DNA from: Microlunatus speluncae
GTDB lineage: Bacteria > Actinomycetota > Actinomycetes > Propionibacteriales > Propionibacteriaceae
DNA: 64,000 nucleotides
Direction of reading: 5' to 3'
Assembly (NCBI RefSeq): GCF_009299835.1
Contig: NZ_VKCZ01000020.1
Coordinates: 186,001 to 250,000, forward strand
Below are positions 49,733 to 58,144 of this stretch, piece by piece. The translations under genes and the position numbers were made by a program. The stretch's first letter is position 1. Each line of letters starts with the position of its first letter. The notes beneath the pieces were generated by a model. That model did no database searches and was not told the DNA's origin. It saw only the letters and a program-made list of their open reading frames with translations.

Positions 49733-50664
49733 CGGGGTCCGTCCTCCTCGTGCCTGGCGGCCGCCGAACCGGGCCCCTCGCCCGACGGTGGTGCCGCCCG
49801 GTGGGTCGGGGGCGCGTCGGTGCGAGCGAGTCGGATGAGGTCGGCCACCGGGCCGGCGGACTCGCGGTGCTGGACGCGGAGTGGCGTCTGCCCGATGGCC
49901 GCGGTCAGCGATCGGGTGAGGCTGGCGCCGCCGATGGCGGTCAGGACGCGGCTCAGGGCCCGGCGGGCGGGGCCGGGTGGGGTCTCGTAGAACCGGCCGA
50001 GGACCCAGATACTGCCCCGCGGCGCGAGCACCCGGGCCGCCTCGGCCAGCGCTCGGCCGGGGTCGCCGACGACGCTGAGTACGAAGCTGAACACCACCAC
50101 GTCGAAGGAGCCGTCGGGGAAGTCGAGATCCTCGGCGGCCATCTGCAGCAGCGTCGCGCCGGGCCGGCGGGCACGGGCACGGGCACGGGCCAGCATCGCG
50201 GGCGACAGGTCGACACCGGTCACCTCCGCCCCGGCCGGCAGGTGGACCAGGTCCTGACCGGTGCCCACCCCGACCAGGAGGACGCGCTGACCGGGTCGGA
50301 TGGCGGCGAGAGTGAACAGCCGCCGCCGCAGGCGCGCGATGAAGGGCAGTCCGGCGGCGAGGTCGTAGCCCACGGCCAATCGCCGGTACAGGGCGTGGAC
50401 GTCACCGTTCCCCGCCTTCTTCGCCGACGCTCCGGCCCCGGCCGACCGGCCCCGGCCGGTCGCGGCCAGCGTTCGGCCGCCGACCACCACCAGCCACGCC
50501 CCGCAGCGACAGCGGACATAGCCGACGGTGCCCGAAGCTGTCAGATGCGTGGACCGCGTCTGCCCATCCGCGGGGTCGTGGTGGTCACACGTCGGCTGCG
50601 GGAGCTCCCGCCATCCGCCGCCCGCGGGCGACCCCGGAGAGCTGCGGCGGGCGGGCGATTTCAT
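49729..50664 (-). CDS. class I SAM methyltransferase with N-terminal CxC domain
   Basis: About 311 residues. The N-terminal 75 residues contain TCDHHDP and STHLTASGTVGYVRCRCGAW, a small zinc-ribbon-like CxC motif found alone in other actinobacterial proteins. The methyltransferase follows from about residue 100: LLVGVGTGQDLVHLPAGAEVTG (motif I), VDLSPAMLARARA, AEDLDFPDGSFDVVVF and LAPRGSIWVLGRF, as in UbiE/COQ5 type enzymes. ATG 50664 has GAGGGG upstream. Operon with the GMC gene. The substrate is unknown. Confidence 0.83.
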   Translation of the reverse strand: MKSPARRSSPGSPAGGGWRELPQPTCDHHDPADGQTRSTHLTASGTVGYVRCRCGAWLVVVGGRTLAATGRGRSAGAGASAKKAGNGDVHALYRRLAVGYDLAAGLPFIARLRRRLFTLAAIRPGQRVLLVGVGTGQDLVHLPAGAEVTGVDLSPAMLARARARARRPGATLLQMAAEDLDFPDGSFDVVVFSFVLSVVGDPGRALAEAARVLAPRGSIWVLGRFYETPPGPARRALSRVLTAIGGASLTRSLTAAIGQTPLRVQHRESAGPVADLIRLARTDAPPTHRAAPPSGEGPGSAAARHEEDGPR

Positions 50665-50852
50665 GGATTCCCCTCGGGTGGTCGGGTGCGTTGCCGACCC
50701 CGACTCTTCCGCCCGAGCTCCGCCCGCGACAGGTCGCCGACCGGTCAGTCGGCGGACACCTTCCGGACCCGTCAGGTGGGTACGACGACAACCGCAGCGC
50801 CTCGTGGTCCGCGCACAAGCTGTGATCACCCGGTGACACCTAGCCTGAGGTC

Positions 50853-51584
50853 ATGGCGGAACAGCGCATCGCACTGGTCACCGGCGCGAACAAGGGGATC
50901 GGGTTGGCCGTGGCCCGCGGCCTGCTCGCGCTGGGTCTGGTGGTGTATCTGGGTTGCCGCGACCCGGAGAACGGACGGCGGGCCGCCGCCAGTCTCGAAG
51001 ACCTCGCGCCGGGTGCCCGTTCCGTGCGGCTCGACGTGACCGAGGCGGCGTCGATCACCGCCGCGTTCGATCGGCTCGATCGCGAGGAAGGTGTCCTGGA
51101 CATCCTGGTCAACAACGCCGGCATCGTCGGTCCGCTCGACCCGCCGAGTGCGTCGTCGATGCAGGGCCTGCGGGAGACGTACGAGACGAATGTCTTCGGG
51201 GTGGTCGCCGTGACCAATGCGATGCTGCCGCTGCTCCGGAGATCACCGGCCGGTCGGATCGTCAATCTCACCAGCGATCTCGGATCGCTGACCCTGGCCT
51301 CGGCCGACCCGTCGTTTCCCCAGCTGCTGGCCTACAACTCGTCCAAGACGGCTCTCAACGCGATCACCGTGACCTACGCCAACGAGCTCCGCAGCGACGG
51401 CATCCTCGTCAACGCCGTTTCGCCCGGCTCGGTGGCCACCGACCAGAACGGGCATCGCGGGGAGCTCACGCCCGACCAAGGAGCGCGGCTGCCGATCAGG
51501 TTCGCGACGCTGCCCCAGCACGGTCCGACGGGCACCGCGGTCACGGCCGGTTCCGACCTCGAGGAGCGCCCGCTTCCCTGGTAG
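50853..51584 (+). CDS. short-chain dehydrogenase/reductase
   Basis: About 243 residues. The coenzyme motif is VTGANKGIGLAVARGLL, followed by the LDVT strand, LVNNAGIVGP and the catalytic Tyr-Lys in AYNSSKTALN, then VSPGSVATDQ. The motif CRDPENG near residue 31 favours NADP(H). It lies beside the polyol operon on the other strand, but no shared regulation is seen. A D-threitol-type dehydrogenase role is possible and unproven. Confidence 0.9.
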   Translation: MAEQRIALVTGANKGIGLAVARGLLALGLVVYLGCRDPENGRRAAASLEDLAPGARSVRLDVTEAASITAAFDRLDREEGVLDILVNNAGIVGPLDPPSASSMQGLRETYETNVFGVVAVTNAMLPLLRRSPAGRIVNLTSDLGSLTLASADPSFPQLLAYNSSKTALNAITVTYANELRSDGILVNAVSPGSVATDQNGHRGELTPDQGARLPIRFATLPQHGPTGTAVTAGSDLEERPLPW

Positions 51585-51608
51585 CGCCGGGGCGACGGCC
51601 GGCGGCGG

Positions 51609-52079
51609 TCAGCAGGAGCCGTCGTACTCGCCGATGGCGGTGACCTTGGCGGCCGAGGCGGAGCCGGGGTCGAAGGTGTAGCCGAGCCATTCCCGGGCCA
51701 ACCGGCGGGCCAGCTCGATGCCGACGACACGTTGACCGAAGCAGAGCACCTGGGCGTCGTTGCTGAGCACGGAGCGTTCCACCGAGAACGAATCGTGCGC
51801 GGTCACGGCCCGGATCCCGGGGACCTTGTTGGCGCTGATCGCGACGCCGAGCCCGGTGCCGCAGACGAGCAGCGCCCGGTCGGCCTGGCCGTCGGCGATC
51901 AGCCGGGCCGCGGCGACGGCGACGTGCGGATAGGCGGTGTGCTCGTCCGCGCTCACCCCGACGTCGATCACCTCGGTGACCCGGTCGTCGCCGGCCAGGT
52001 CGGACTTCAGGATCTCCTTGTACTGCAGGCCGGCGTCGTCGCAGCCGACGACCACCCGCCAGGTCTGCTGGTCACTCAT
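51609..52079 (-). CDS. RpiB/LacA-family sugar-phosphate isomerase
   Basis: About 156 residues. The motif [18 protein letters not shown] at the start, [17 protein letters not shown], the catalytic Cys in [22 protein letters not shown], and [22 protein letters not shown] are RpiB marks. Because it is coupled to a dihydroxyacetone kinase-family gene (four-base overlap), a tetrulose-4-phosphate isomerase (DerI/EryI type) converting to D-erythrose 4-phosphate is more likely than ribose 5-phosphate isomerisation. It is last in the operon. Confidence 0.88.
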   Translation of the reverse strand: MSDQQTWRVVVGCDDAGLQYKEILKSDLAGDDRVTEVIDVGVSADEHTAYPHVAVAAARLIADGQADRALLVCGTGLGVAISANKVPGIRAVTAHDSFSVERSVLSNDAQVLCFGQRVVGIELARRLAREWLGYTFDPGSASAAKVTAIGEYDGSC

Positions 52080-53818
52080 CTCAGTCCTTCCTCACGACTC
52101 CGGTAAAGCTCTCCCACCACGGTGACACAGCGCGCGAACGAGACCGCGCCCGCGTCCGGGGTGCCGACGCTGCGCTCGGCCAGCGGGCGGGCCCGGCCGA
52201 CCTTGGGCCGTAGTCCGGCGGTCCGCGCGGCCGCGTCGGTGGCGGCGACGGCACCGGCGGTCCAGGCGTCGAGCCAGCCGTCACCGCGGGCCACGCCGGC
52301 CTCGACGGTCTCGGTGAACGGTAGCCAGGCGTCGAGCATGGTCTTGTCGCCCGGTTCGGCGCCACCCAGCTCGATCAAGGCTTGGTACGAGGCGCGGACC
52401 GCGGCCGCCACCGTGCCGGCGTCCGGCGCCCCGAGGTCGCCCAGCCCGTCACCGAACGCGGTCAGCGCCGCACCCCAGAGGACGCCCGAGGTGCCGCCGG
52501 CCTTGGCGGCCCACTGCTCCCCGGCGGCGCGGAGTGCACTCCCGGCGCCGGCCCCGGCGGCGACCGCCGACCGCGCGGCCTCGCTCGCGGCGCTGGATCC
52601 CTTCACCATGCCGCGACCATGATCACCGTCTCCGGCGACGGCGTCGATCCGGCCGAGCTCCTCCTCGTCGGCGACCATCGCCTCGGCGATCGCCTCGATC
52701 GCCGTCGCGACCCCGCCGGCGATCACTCGGGACGCCTCGTCCGCGTCGCGCGGGTCCGGCCCGGGCGCCACGGCCGCGCCAGCGGCCTGCTCGGGGGTCC
52801 GCCTCGCGCCACCCGCTCCGGCGGCGATGCCGCGCCGGAAGGTGGGCGTGTCGGCCGGGGCGAGCCAGAGCCGCTCCAATTCCTCGTCCAGCCAGGTGAT
52901 CGTCAACGAGCAGCCGGCCATGTCGAGGCTGGTCACCAACTCGCCGACCTCCGGCCGGACCAGCTCGAAGCCGGCCTGCCGGAGCAGCCGCGCCGCGTCG
53001 CCCCAGAGCACGAACAGCTCCTCGTACTTGGTCCGGCCGAGCCCGTTCAAGATCACCGCGAGCCGCTTCGGCGCGCCGTCCGGGACCTCGGCCAGCACCC
53101 CGTCGACCAGCAGCTTGGCCAGGTCGGCGGCCAGGAATTGATCTTGCTCGTCGACGCCGGGCTCGCCGTGGATGCCGAGCCCGACGCCCATCCGGCCCTC
53201 CGGCACGGTGAACAGGGGATGATCGGCGCCGGGCAGGGTGCAGCCGTCGAACGCGACGCCCAGGGTCCGGGTGGCAGCGTTGCTCGCCTCGCCGACGCGG
53301 ACCACGTCGTCGAGGCCGTACCCCTCCTCGGCGGCGGCCGACATGATCTTGAAGACGGTGAAGTCACCGGCGATGCCGCGCCGCTTGGCGAGCTCGTCCG
53401 GTCCGGCGCTGGCGATGTCGTCGGTGATCGCGACGTAGCGGGCGTCGATCCCCTCGGACTGCAGCTGTTGGACGGCGAGGCCGAAGTTGAGCACGTCGCC
53501 GGCGTAGTTGCCGGTGGTCAAGATCACCCCGGCGTCGCCGTGCGCGGCCCGGGCCACCGAGGCCGCCTCGGAGGCCGAGGGTGAGGTGAAGACGTTGCCG
53601 ACCACGGCCCCGTCGGCGAAGCCCGGCCCGACCGTCCCGCAGAACGCCGGATAGTGCCCCGACCCGCCGCCGGTGACGACGGCGACCTTCCCCGGCCGGG
53701 TCGTCGTCGCCCGCACCACACCCCCGGGAACCCCGATCACATACTCGGCATTCGCATCCAGGAACCCCACCAGCATGTCCTCGGCAAACAACGCCGGATC
53801 ATTCCAAACCCTCGTCAT
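52076..53818 (-). CDS. dihydroxyacetone kinase-family kinase (DhaK-DhaL fusion), probable tetrulose kinase
   Basis: About 580 residues, with DhaK domain (1-330) and DhaL domain (about 370-570). His55 in [10 protein letters not shown] and the covalent substrate His217 in GLGIHGEPG correspond to those of DhaK. The ATP-binding DhaL part has [13 protein letters not shown] with the three Mg2+ Asp. In the tetritol pathway of Mycolicibacterium (DerK/LerK) such kinases phosphorylate erythrulose. It overlaps the isomerase gene. It needs no PEP:phosphotransferase partner because DhaL here carries its own ATP site. Confidence 0.9.
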   Translation of the reverse strand: MTRVWNDPALFAEDMLVGFLDANAEYVIGVPGGVVRATTTRPGKVAVVTGGGSGHYPAFCGTVGPGFADGAVVGNVFTSPSASEAASVARAAHGDAGVILTTGNYAGDVLNFGLAVQQLQSEGIDARYVAITDDIASAGPDELAKRRGIAGDFTVFKIMSAAAEEGYGLDDVVRVGEASNAATRTLGVAFDGCTLPGADHPLFTVPEGRMGVGLGIHGEPGVDEQDQFLAADLAKLLVDGVLAEVPDGAPKRLAVILNGLGRTKYEELFVLWGDAARLLRQAGFELVRPEVGELVTSLDMAGCSLTITWLDEELERLWLAPADTPTFRRGIAAGAGGARRTPEQAAGAAVAPGPDPRDADEASRVIAGGVATAIEAIAEAMVADEEELGRIDAVAGDGDHGRGMVKGSSAASEAARSAVAAGAGAGSALRAAGEQWAAKAGGTSGVLWGAALTAFGDGLGDLGAPDAGTVAAAVRASYQALIELGGAEPGDKTMLDAWLPFTETVEAGVARGDGWLDAWTAGAVAATDAAARTAGLRPKVGRARPLAERSVGTPDAGAVSFARCVTVVGELYRSREEGLR

Positions 53819-53837
53819 ACCCCTACCCTCCTAACCC

Positions 53838-53898
53838 GCCGAGACGGCACTAACGCACGCGGTTCTGCGGCGTGTCGGTGCACAAGTGACGTCTCGGC
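53838..53898. terminator. long hairpin between ATPase and kinase genes
   Basis: GCCGAGACGGCACT (53838-53851) and AGTGACGTCTCGGC (53885-53898) form a 14-base stem with one mismatch and a 33-base loop. It begins two bases past the ATPase stop and lies 19 bases before the kinase start. It could attenuate or partly end the operon there. Confidence 0.55.
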
Positions 53899-53900
53899 GA

Positions 53901-55127
53901 TCAATGAATCCGTTCGCCCGACTCCGGATCGAACAGGTAGACCCGCCCGGGCGAGGCGGTCAGCCGGGCCGAGTCGCCCGAGGCGTACGTCTCCGCCGCC
54001 GGCGTCTGGACCACGATGTCGGCCGACCCGCCGGTCAGATCGAGGGTGGCCTGGCCGAACTCCATCAGGTGCTCGAAGTACTGCACCGTCACCGCAATCC
54101 CGGAGCCGGGCACTGTGGCTTGCCCTTCGACAGGCTCAGGGATCGTGGGGGAGTGGGCCGGATCAGGGATCGTGGGGGAGTGGGCCGGATCAGCGATCCT
54201 GGAAGAGTGGACCGGCTCCGGGACCGTTGGGGTCAGCCGGGCGTCCTGCGGCCGGATGCCGACCTTGACCCGATCGCCGTCCCGACCGCCCGTGGCGGCG
54301 ACGGCCAGTTCACCGTCGCCGATCCGGACCCGGCGTTGATCACCGTCGACGACCAGGGTGCCGTCGATCACGTTGATCTGCGGTTCGCCGACGAACTGCG
54401 CGACGAACAGGTTGGCCGGGTCGTCGAAGACCTCGTCCGGGGTGCCGAACTGCCGGATCACGCCGCCGTCCATCACCGCCAACCGGTCGGCCAGGCTCAG
54501 CGCCTCCACTTGATCATGAGTGACCACGATCGTGGTGTAGCCGAACTCGCGTTGCAGCAACTTCAACTCGCGGCGCACCCGGTCCCGGGCCGAGGCGTCC
54601 AGGTGCGACAGCGGCTCGTCCAGCAACAGCACCGGCGGATTGCGGACCAGCGCCCGGGCCAGGGCGACCCGCTGCTTCTGACCGCTGGACAGGGCGGACG
54701 GGCGCAGCCCGAGCAGGTCGGTCATCTCCAACCGGTGCGCGATGCCGTCGACCAGGCCGGCGGCGCCGGCGACCTTGCGCGCCTTGAGCCCGTACGCGAG
54801 GTTCTCCCGCACCGACAGCGGCGGATAGAGCGCGTACGACTCGAAGCCGACGCCGATGCCGCGCTTCCCGGGCGGCAGTTGGCTGATCTCCCGGTCGCCG
54901 ATCTTGATCGAGCCGCTGGTCACCGTCTCCAGCCCGGCGATCATCCGCAACGTGGTGGTCTTGCCGCAGCCGGACGGCCCGAGCAGGGCGATCAACTCGC
55001 CGGGCTCGATCTCCAGCTCGATCCCCTTCACGGCATGGAACTCGTGCCGGCCGCCGGGGTTGTAGACCTTGTTCAACTCGGTCAGGGTGAGGCTCTGCGC
55101 AACCTCGGTCGCCGTCGTCGTGGTCAT
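53901..55127 (-). CDS. ABC transporter ATP-binding protein, first of two (UgpC/GlpS-like)
   Basis: About 408 residues. Walker A GPSGCGKTT at 50-58, Q-loop position as FESYALYP with Glu96 in place of Gln, signature LSSGQKQR (146-153), Walker B LLLDEP (167-172), His204 in VVTHDQ. A TOBE domain follows, interrupted at about 303-335 by 27-base repeats and a CCTGAGCC element. Its pair is the next ATPase gene; together they probably energise the two permeases upstream. Overlap with that gene is four bases. Confidence 0.92.
   Translation of the reverse strand: MTTTTATEVAQSLTLTELNKVYNPGGRHEFHAVKGIELEIEPGELIALLGPSGCGKTTTLRMIAGLETVTSGSIKIGDREISQLPPGKRGIGVGFESYALYPPLSVRENLAYGLKARKVAGAAGLVDGIAHRLEMTDLLGLRPSALSSGQKQRVALARALVRNPPVLLLDEPLSHLDASARDRVRRELKLLQREFGYTTIVVTHDQVEALSLADRLAVMDGGVIRQFGTPDEVFDDPANLFVAQFVGEPQINVIDGTLVVDGDQRRVRIGDGELAVAATGGRDGDRVKVGIRPQDARLTPTVPEPVHSSRIADPAHSPTIPDPAHSPTIPEPVEGQATVPGSGIAVTVQYFEHLMEFGQATLDLTGGSADIVVQTPAAETYASGDSARLTASPGRVYLFDPESGERIH
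54123..54219. repeat. dispersed element plus 27-bp tandem repeat inside the ATPase gene
   Basis: 54123-54142 is one CCCTTCGACAGGCTCAGGGA element. It is followed by three tandem units of 27 bases (54139-54165, 54166-54192 and a divergent 54193-54219), each coding for nine residues such as DPAHSPTIP. In protein order: EPVHSSRIA, DPAHSPTIP, DPAHSPTIP, EPVEGQA. All in frame. Confidence 0.9.
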
Positions 55128-56311
55128 GGCCGTGCCTCCCGCTGATCTTCATCGGATCCGCCGCGATCTTGGTCCGGCCGGCTCTGATCTTGATCCGGCT
55201 CCCGCGGGGCGGCGCTGCCGATCCGCGCCGTGTCGCCGTCCCCGGCCGCGAACAGGTGCAGGTGGTCGAGCCGGACCAGCGCGGTCACCTCGGCGCCCTC
55301 CGCGGCCAGTGGACCACCGGTGGTCAGTCCGATCAAGGTCGTGCCGCCGAGGTCGAGCGAGACCTCGATGTTGCGGCCCAGCCGCTCGGCCAGCTCGACC
55401 CGCGCCGGGACGGCTGCGTGACCGGGCCGCGTCGTCCGCGGCTCGGCCAACTCGAGGTCGCTGGGCCGGATCCCGACCCGCAGCCGATCACCGCGGGACA
55501 GTCCGAGCCGGGCCGGCACCGGGATCCGCAGCCGGCTGCCCGGCACGGTCAGCCGGCCGTCGTCGATCAGCGCGTCGAGCAGGTTCATCTCCGGCTGACC
55601 GAGGGAGCGGGCCACGAACGTGTCGGCCGGGTGATGCCAGATCTCCGCCGGAGTGTCGACCTGGACCAGCCGGCCGTTTCTGATCACCGCGATCCGGGTG
55701 CCCAGCGCGAGGGCCTCCTGATAGTCGTGGGTGACGTAGATCGTGGTCGTGTTCGACATCGCGCCGAGGCTCTTCAGCTCGGCCCGCATCTCGGCTCGGA
55801 GCTTCGCGTCGAGGTGACTCAGCGGTTCGTCCAGCAGATAGACGTCGGCCGGCCGGACCAGCACCCGGCCGAGGGCCACCCGCTGCCGCTGCCCGTTCGA
55901 CAGCTCCCGCGGAAAACGATCTTGCAACTGATGGATGCCGAGGGTGGTGGTGACCTGGTCGATCCGCTCCTGCTGCTGGGCCGCCGTGTACTTGCCGGTG
56001 CGACCCGACTTCAGCGGCGAGGCGAGATTCTGCCGGAGCGTCTTCTGCGGATAGAGCGCGTACGACTCGAACGCCATCGCCACGTTGCGGTGGTACGGCT
56101 CCACCCGGGTCATGTCGATGCCGCCGATGGCGACCGACCCGGCGTCGATGTCGAGCAGCCCGGCGATCGACTTCAGCGTGGTCGTCTTGCCGGCGCCGGA
56201 CGGCCCCAAGATCACGAAAAACTCGCCGTCGCCGATCTGCAGCGAAAGATCATCGACACCGACGGTCTTCCCGTAGTGCTTGGTCAGGTTGGAGACTTCG
56301 ACTGTAGCCAT
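55124..56311 (-). CDS. ABC transporter ATP-binding protein, second of two (UgpC/GlpT-like)
   Basis: About 395 residues. Walker A GPSGAGKTT (36-44), FESYALYP with Glu82 at the Q-loop, signature LSNGQRQRVALGRVL (137-151), Walker B LLDEP, LSHLDAK and VTHDYQEA. A TOBE/OB domain ends in a hydrophilic tail rich in Asp, Gln and Arg. ATG 56311 shares a base with the TAA of the permease gene. A heterodimer with the other ATPase gene is likely, as in the glycerol transporters GlpS/GlpT. Confidence 0.92.
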   Translation of the reverse strand: MATVEVSNLTKHYGKTVGVDDLSLQIGDGEFFVILGPSGAGKTTTLKSIAGLLDIDAGSVAIGGIDMTRVEPYHRNVAMAFESYALYPQKTLRQNLASPLKSGRTGKYTAAQQQERIDQVTTTLGIHQLQDRFPRELSNGQRQRVALGRVLVRPADVYLLDEPLSHLDAKLRAEMRAELKSLGAMSNTTTIYVTHDYQEALALGTRIAVIRNGRLVQVDTPAEIWHHPADTFVARSLGQPEMNLLDALIDDGRLTVPGSRLRIPVPARLGLSRGDRLRVGIRPSDLELAEPRTTRPGHAAVPARVELAERLGRNIEVSLDLGGTTLIGLTTGGPLAAEGAEVTALVRLDHLHLFAAGDGDTARIGSAAPREPDQDQSRPDQDRGGSDEDQREARP

Positions 56312-57180
56312 TACGCCTTCACCGCCCCGAACGAAAGGCCCTGCACCAGGTAGCGCTGGATGGTCAACGCCAGCACCAGCGGCGGCAGGGCGCCGATCAC
56401 CGCGGCTGCCGCGGTGAGGTTGTAGTAGGCCTGGCCGCCGCCGCCGAGGAACTTGGTGATCGCCACCGTGACCGTGCTGGCCGCGGTGTCGGACAAGATC
56501 AACGGGAAGACGTAGTTGTTCCAGGCGAAGATGAACGCCAGCAGGGCGGCCGCGGCGATGCCGGGCCGGACCAGCGGCAGCGCCACCATGACGAAGGCCT
56601 GCCGCCGGGTGTAGCCGTCCAGCAGTGCGGCCTGCTCCAGATCCTCGGGAAGATCTTGGAAGTACGACCGCAGGATCCACACCACCAGCGGCATGGTGAC
56701 CAGTTGCAGCACCCAGATCATGCCGACCTGGGTGTCGAACAGGCCGACCTGGTTGTAGATCACGAACAGCGGCACGATCACCATCAACTCCGGCGCGAAC
56801 CGGAACGACAGCATCTGGAACATCAGGTCGTTCGAACCCTTGTATCTCCACCGGCCCGCCGCATAGGCCGCGGGGATGCCGATCAGCAGCGAGACGATCA
56901 CCGCGCCACCGCAGTTGATCAAGCTGGTCAGCAGCGCCGCCTTGTAGTCGACGCTGGTCAGGTCGGTGCCGCGCTGGGACAGCACGGTGGCGAAATTCTC
57001 CAGGGTGGGGGAGAAGACGAAGAACGTCGTGGTCTGCTCCGCCCCGGTCTTCAGCGACAGCAGCACCATCCAGATGATCGGGAACAACGAGAAGATGAAC
57101 CAGCCGATCAGGATCAGGTCGCCGCCGACACTGGCCGGGGTGAACCGGCGCTGCCCGGGCAGCAGTTCGCGAGCCGACAT
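56311..57180 (-). CDS. ABC polyol permease, MalG type
   Basis: About 289 residues and six helices. EAA motif DLEQAALLDGYTRRQAFVMVALP. SFRFAPELMVIVPLFVIYNQ precedes it, and the end is LTIQRYLVQGLSFGAVKA. It overlaps the ATPase start. Part of the polyol operon. Confidence 0.93.
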   Translation of the reverse strand: MSARELLPGQRRFTPASVGGDLILIGWFIFSLFPIIWMVLLSLKTGAEQTTTFFVFSPTLENFATVLSQRGTDLTSVDYKAALLTSLINCGGAVIVSLLIGIPAAYAAGRWRYKGSNDLMFQMLSFRFAPELMVIVPLFVIYNQVGLFDTQVGMIWVLQLVTMPLVVWILRSYFQDLPEDLEQAALLDGYTRRQAFVMVALPLVRPGIAAAALLAFIFAWNNYVFPLILSDTAASTVTVAITKFLGGGGQAYYNLTAAAAVIGALPPLVLALTIQRYLVQGLSFGAVKA

Positions 57181-57183
57181 GGC

Positions 57184-58131
57184 TCAGCCCTCCGATCCGG
57201 CGGCGCGGGCCTGGGCCTTGCCCAGCACGCCGACCAGGTAGCGAGCGGTGATGAACACGATGATCCACAAGATCAACATGTACGTCGAGCCGCGGGAGTA
57301 GTCCATGTTGGTGATCGAGTCCTCGAAGGCGCCGATCTGCAGCGTCCGGGTGGCCACGCCGGGACCGCCGGCGGTGAGCACGTAGATGTGATCGAACACC
57401 TTGAGGTTGTCCATGAACCGGAAGATCACCGCCACGAGAATGTAGGGCCAGATCATCGGCAGCATCAGCCGACGGAACATGTAGAACCAGCTCGCGCCGT
57501 CCACGTCGGAGGCCTCGAACGGCTCCTTCGGCAGCGACCGGATCCCCGCCAGCACCAGGATCGCCACGAACGGCGTGAAGATCCAGATGTCGACCAGGAT
57601 CACCGAGGCCAGCGCGTTCTGCCGGCTCAGCCAGTCGAAGGTCGCGCCGAGGCCGAAGATGTGGTTGAGGATGCCGAATTGCGGGTTGAACATCAGCTTC
57701 CAGATCACGCCGGCGATCACCGGGGCGATCATCAGCGGCAGGATCAGCACCTTCTCGAAGATCCGGCCGATCAGGCTGGACCGGTTCAACAGCAGCGCGA
57801 TGATCAGCCCGATCACCGTCTCCAGCGCGGTCGCCGCCACCGCGAAGATCAAGGTCACCCCGACGCTGCCCCAGAACTTGGAGTCACCGAGCACGGAGGC
57901 GAAGTTGGCGAACCAGACGAAGCGTGGGTTCGGGTTCACCGCTGCATAGTTGAGGAAGGTGTAGATGGCGCCGATCGCGAACGGGTAGAGGATCCCGATG
58001 ATGATCGCCACGGCGGGCACCGAGAGCAGATAGGGCCGCAGCTTGCGACGCCAGGTCGGCACCTCGGGCGGCGCGCTCCGGCCTGCTCGTTCCGTGGTAT
58101 CGGATCCGGGTGGGGTCTGAGTGGTCGTCAT
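57184..58131 (-). CDS. ABC polyol permease, MalF type
   Basis: About 315 residues with six helices from about residue 35. The EAA loop is EPFEASDVDGASWFYMFRRLMLP. LILPLMIAPVIAGVIWKLMF and DIWIFTPFVAILVLAGIRSL are typical UgpA/MalF features. It is three bases from the next permease and 13 from the binding protein gene. Confidence 0.93.
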   Translation of the reverse strand: MTTTQTPPGSDTTERAGRSAPPEVPTWRRKLRPYLLSVPAVAIIIGILYPFAIGAIYTFLNYAAVNPNPRFVWFANFASVLGDSKFWGSVGVTLIFAVAATALETVIGLIIALLLNRSSLIGRIFEKVLILPLMIAPVIAGVIWKLMFNPQFGILNHIFGLGATFDWLSRQNALASVILVDIWIFTPFVAILVLAGIRSLPKEPFEASDVDGASWFYMFRRLMLPMIWPYILVAVIFRFMDNLKVFDHIYVLTAGGPGVATRTLQIGAFEDSITNMDYSRGSTYMLILWIIVFITARYLVGVLGKAQARAAGSEG

Positions 58132-58144
58132 TGATCAGCCCTCC

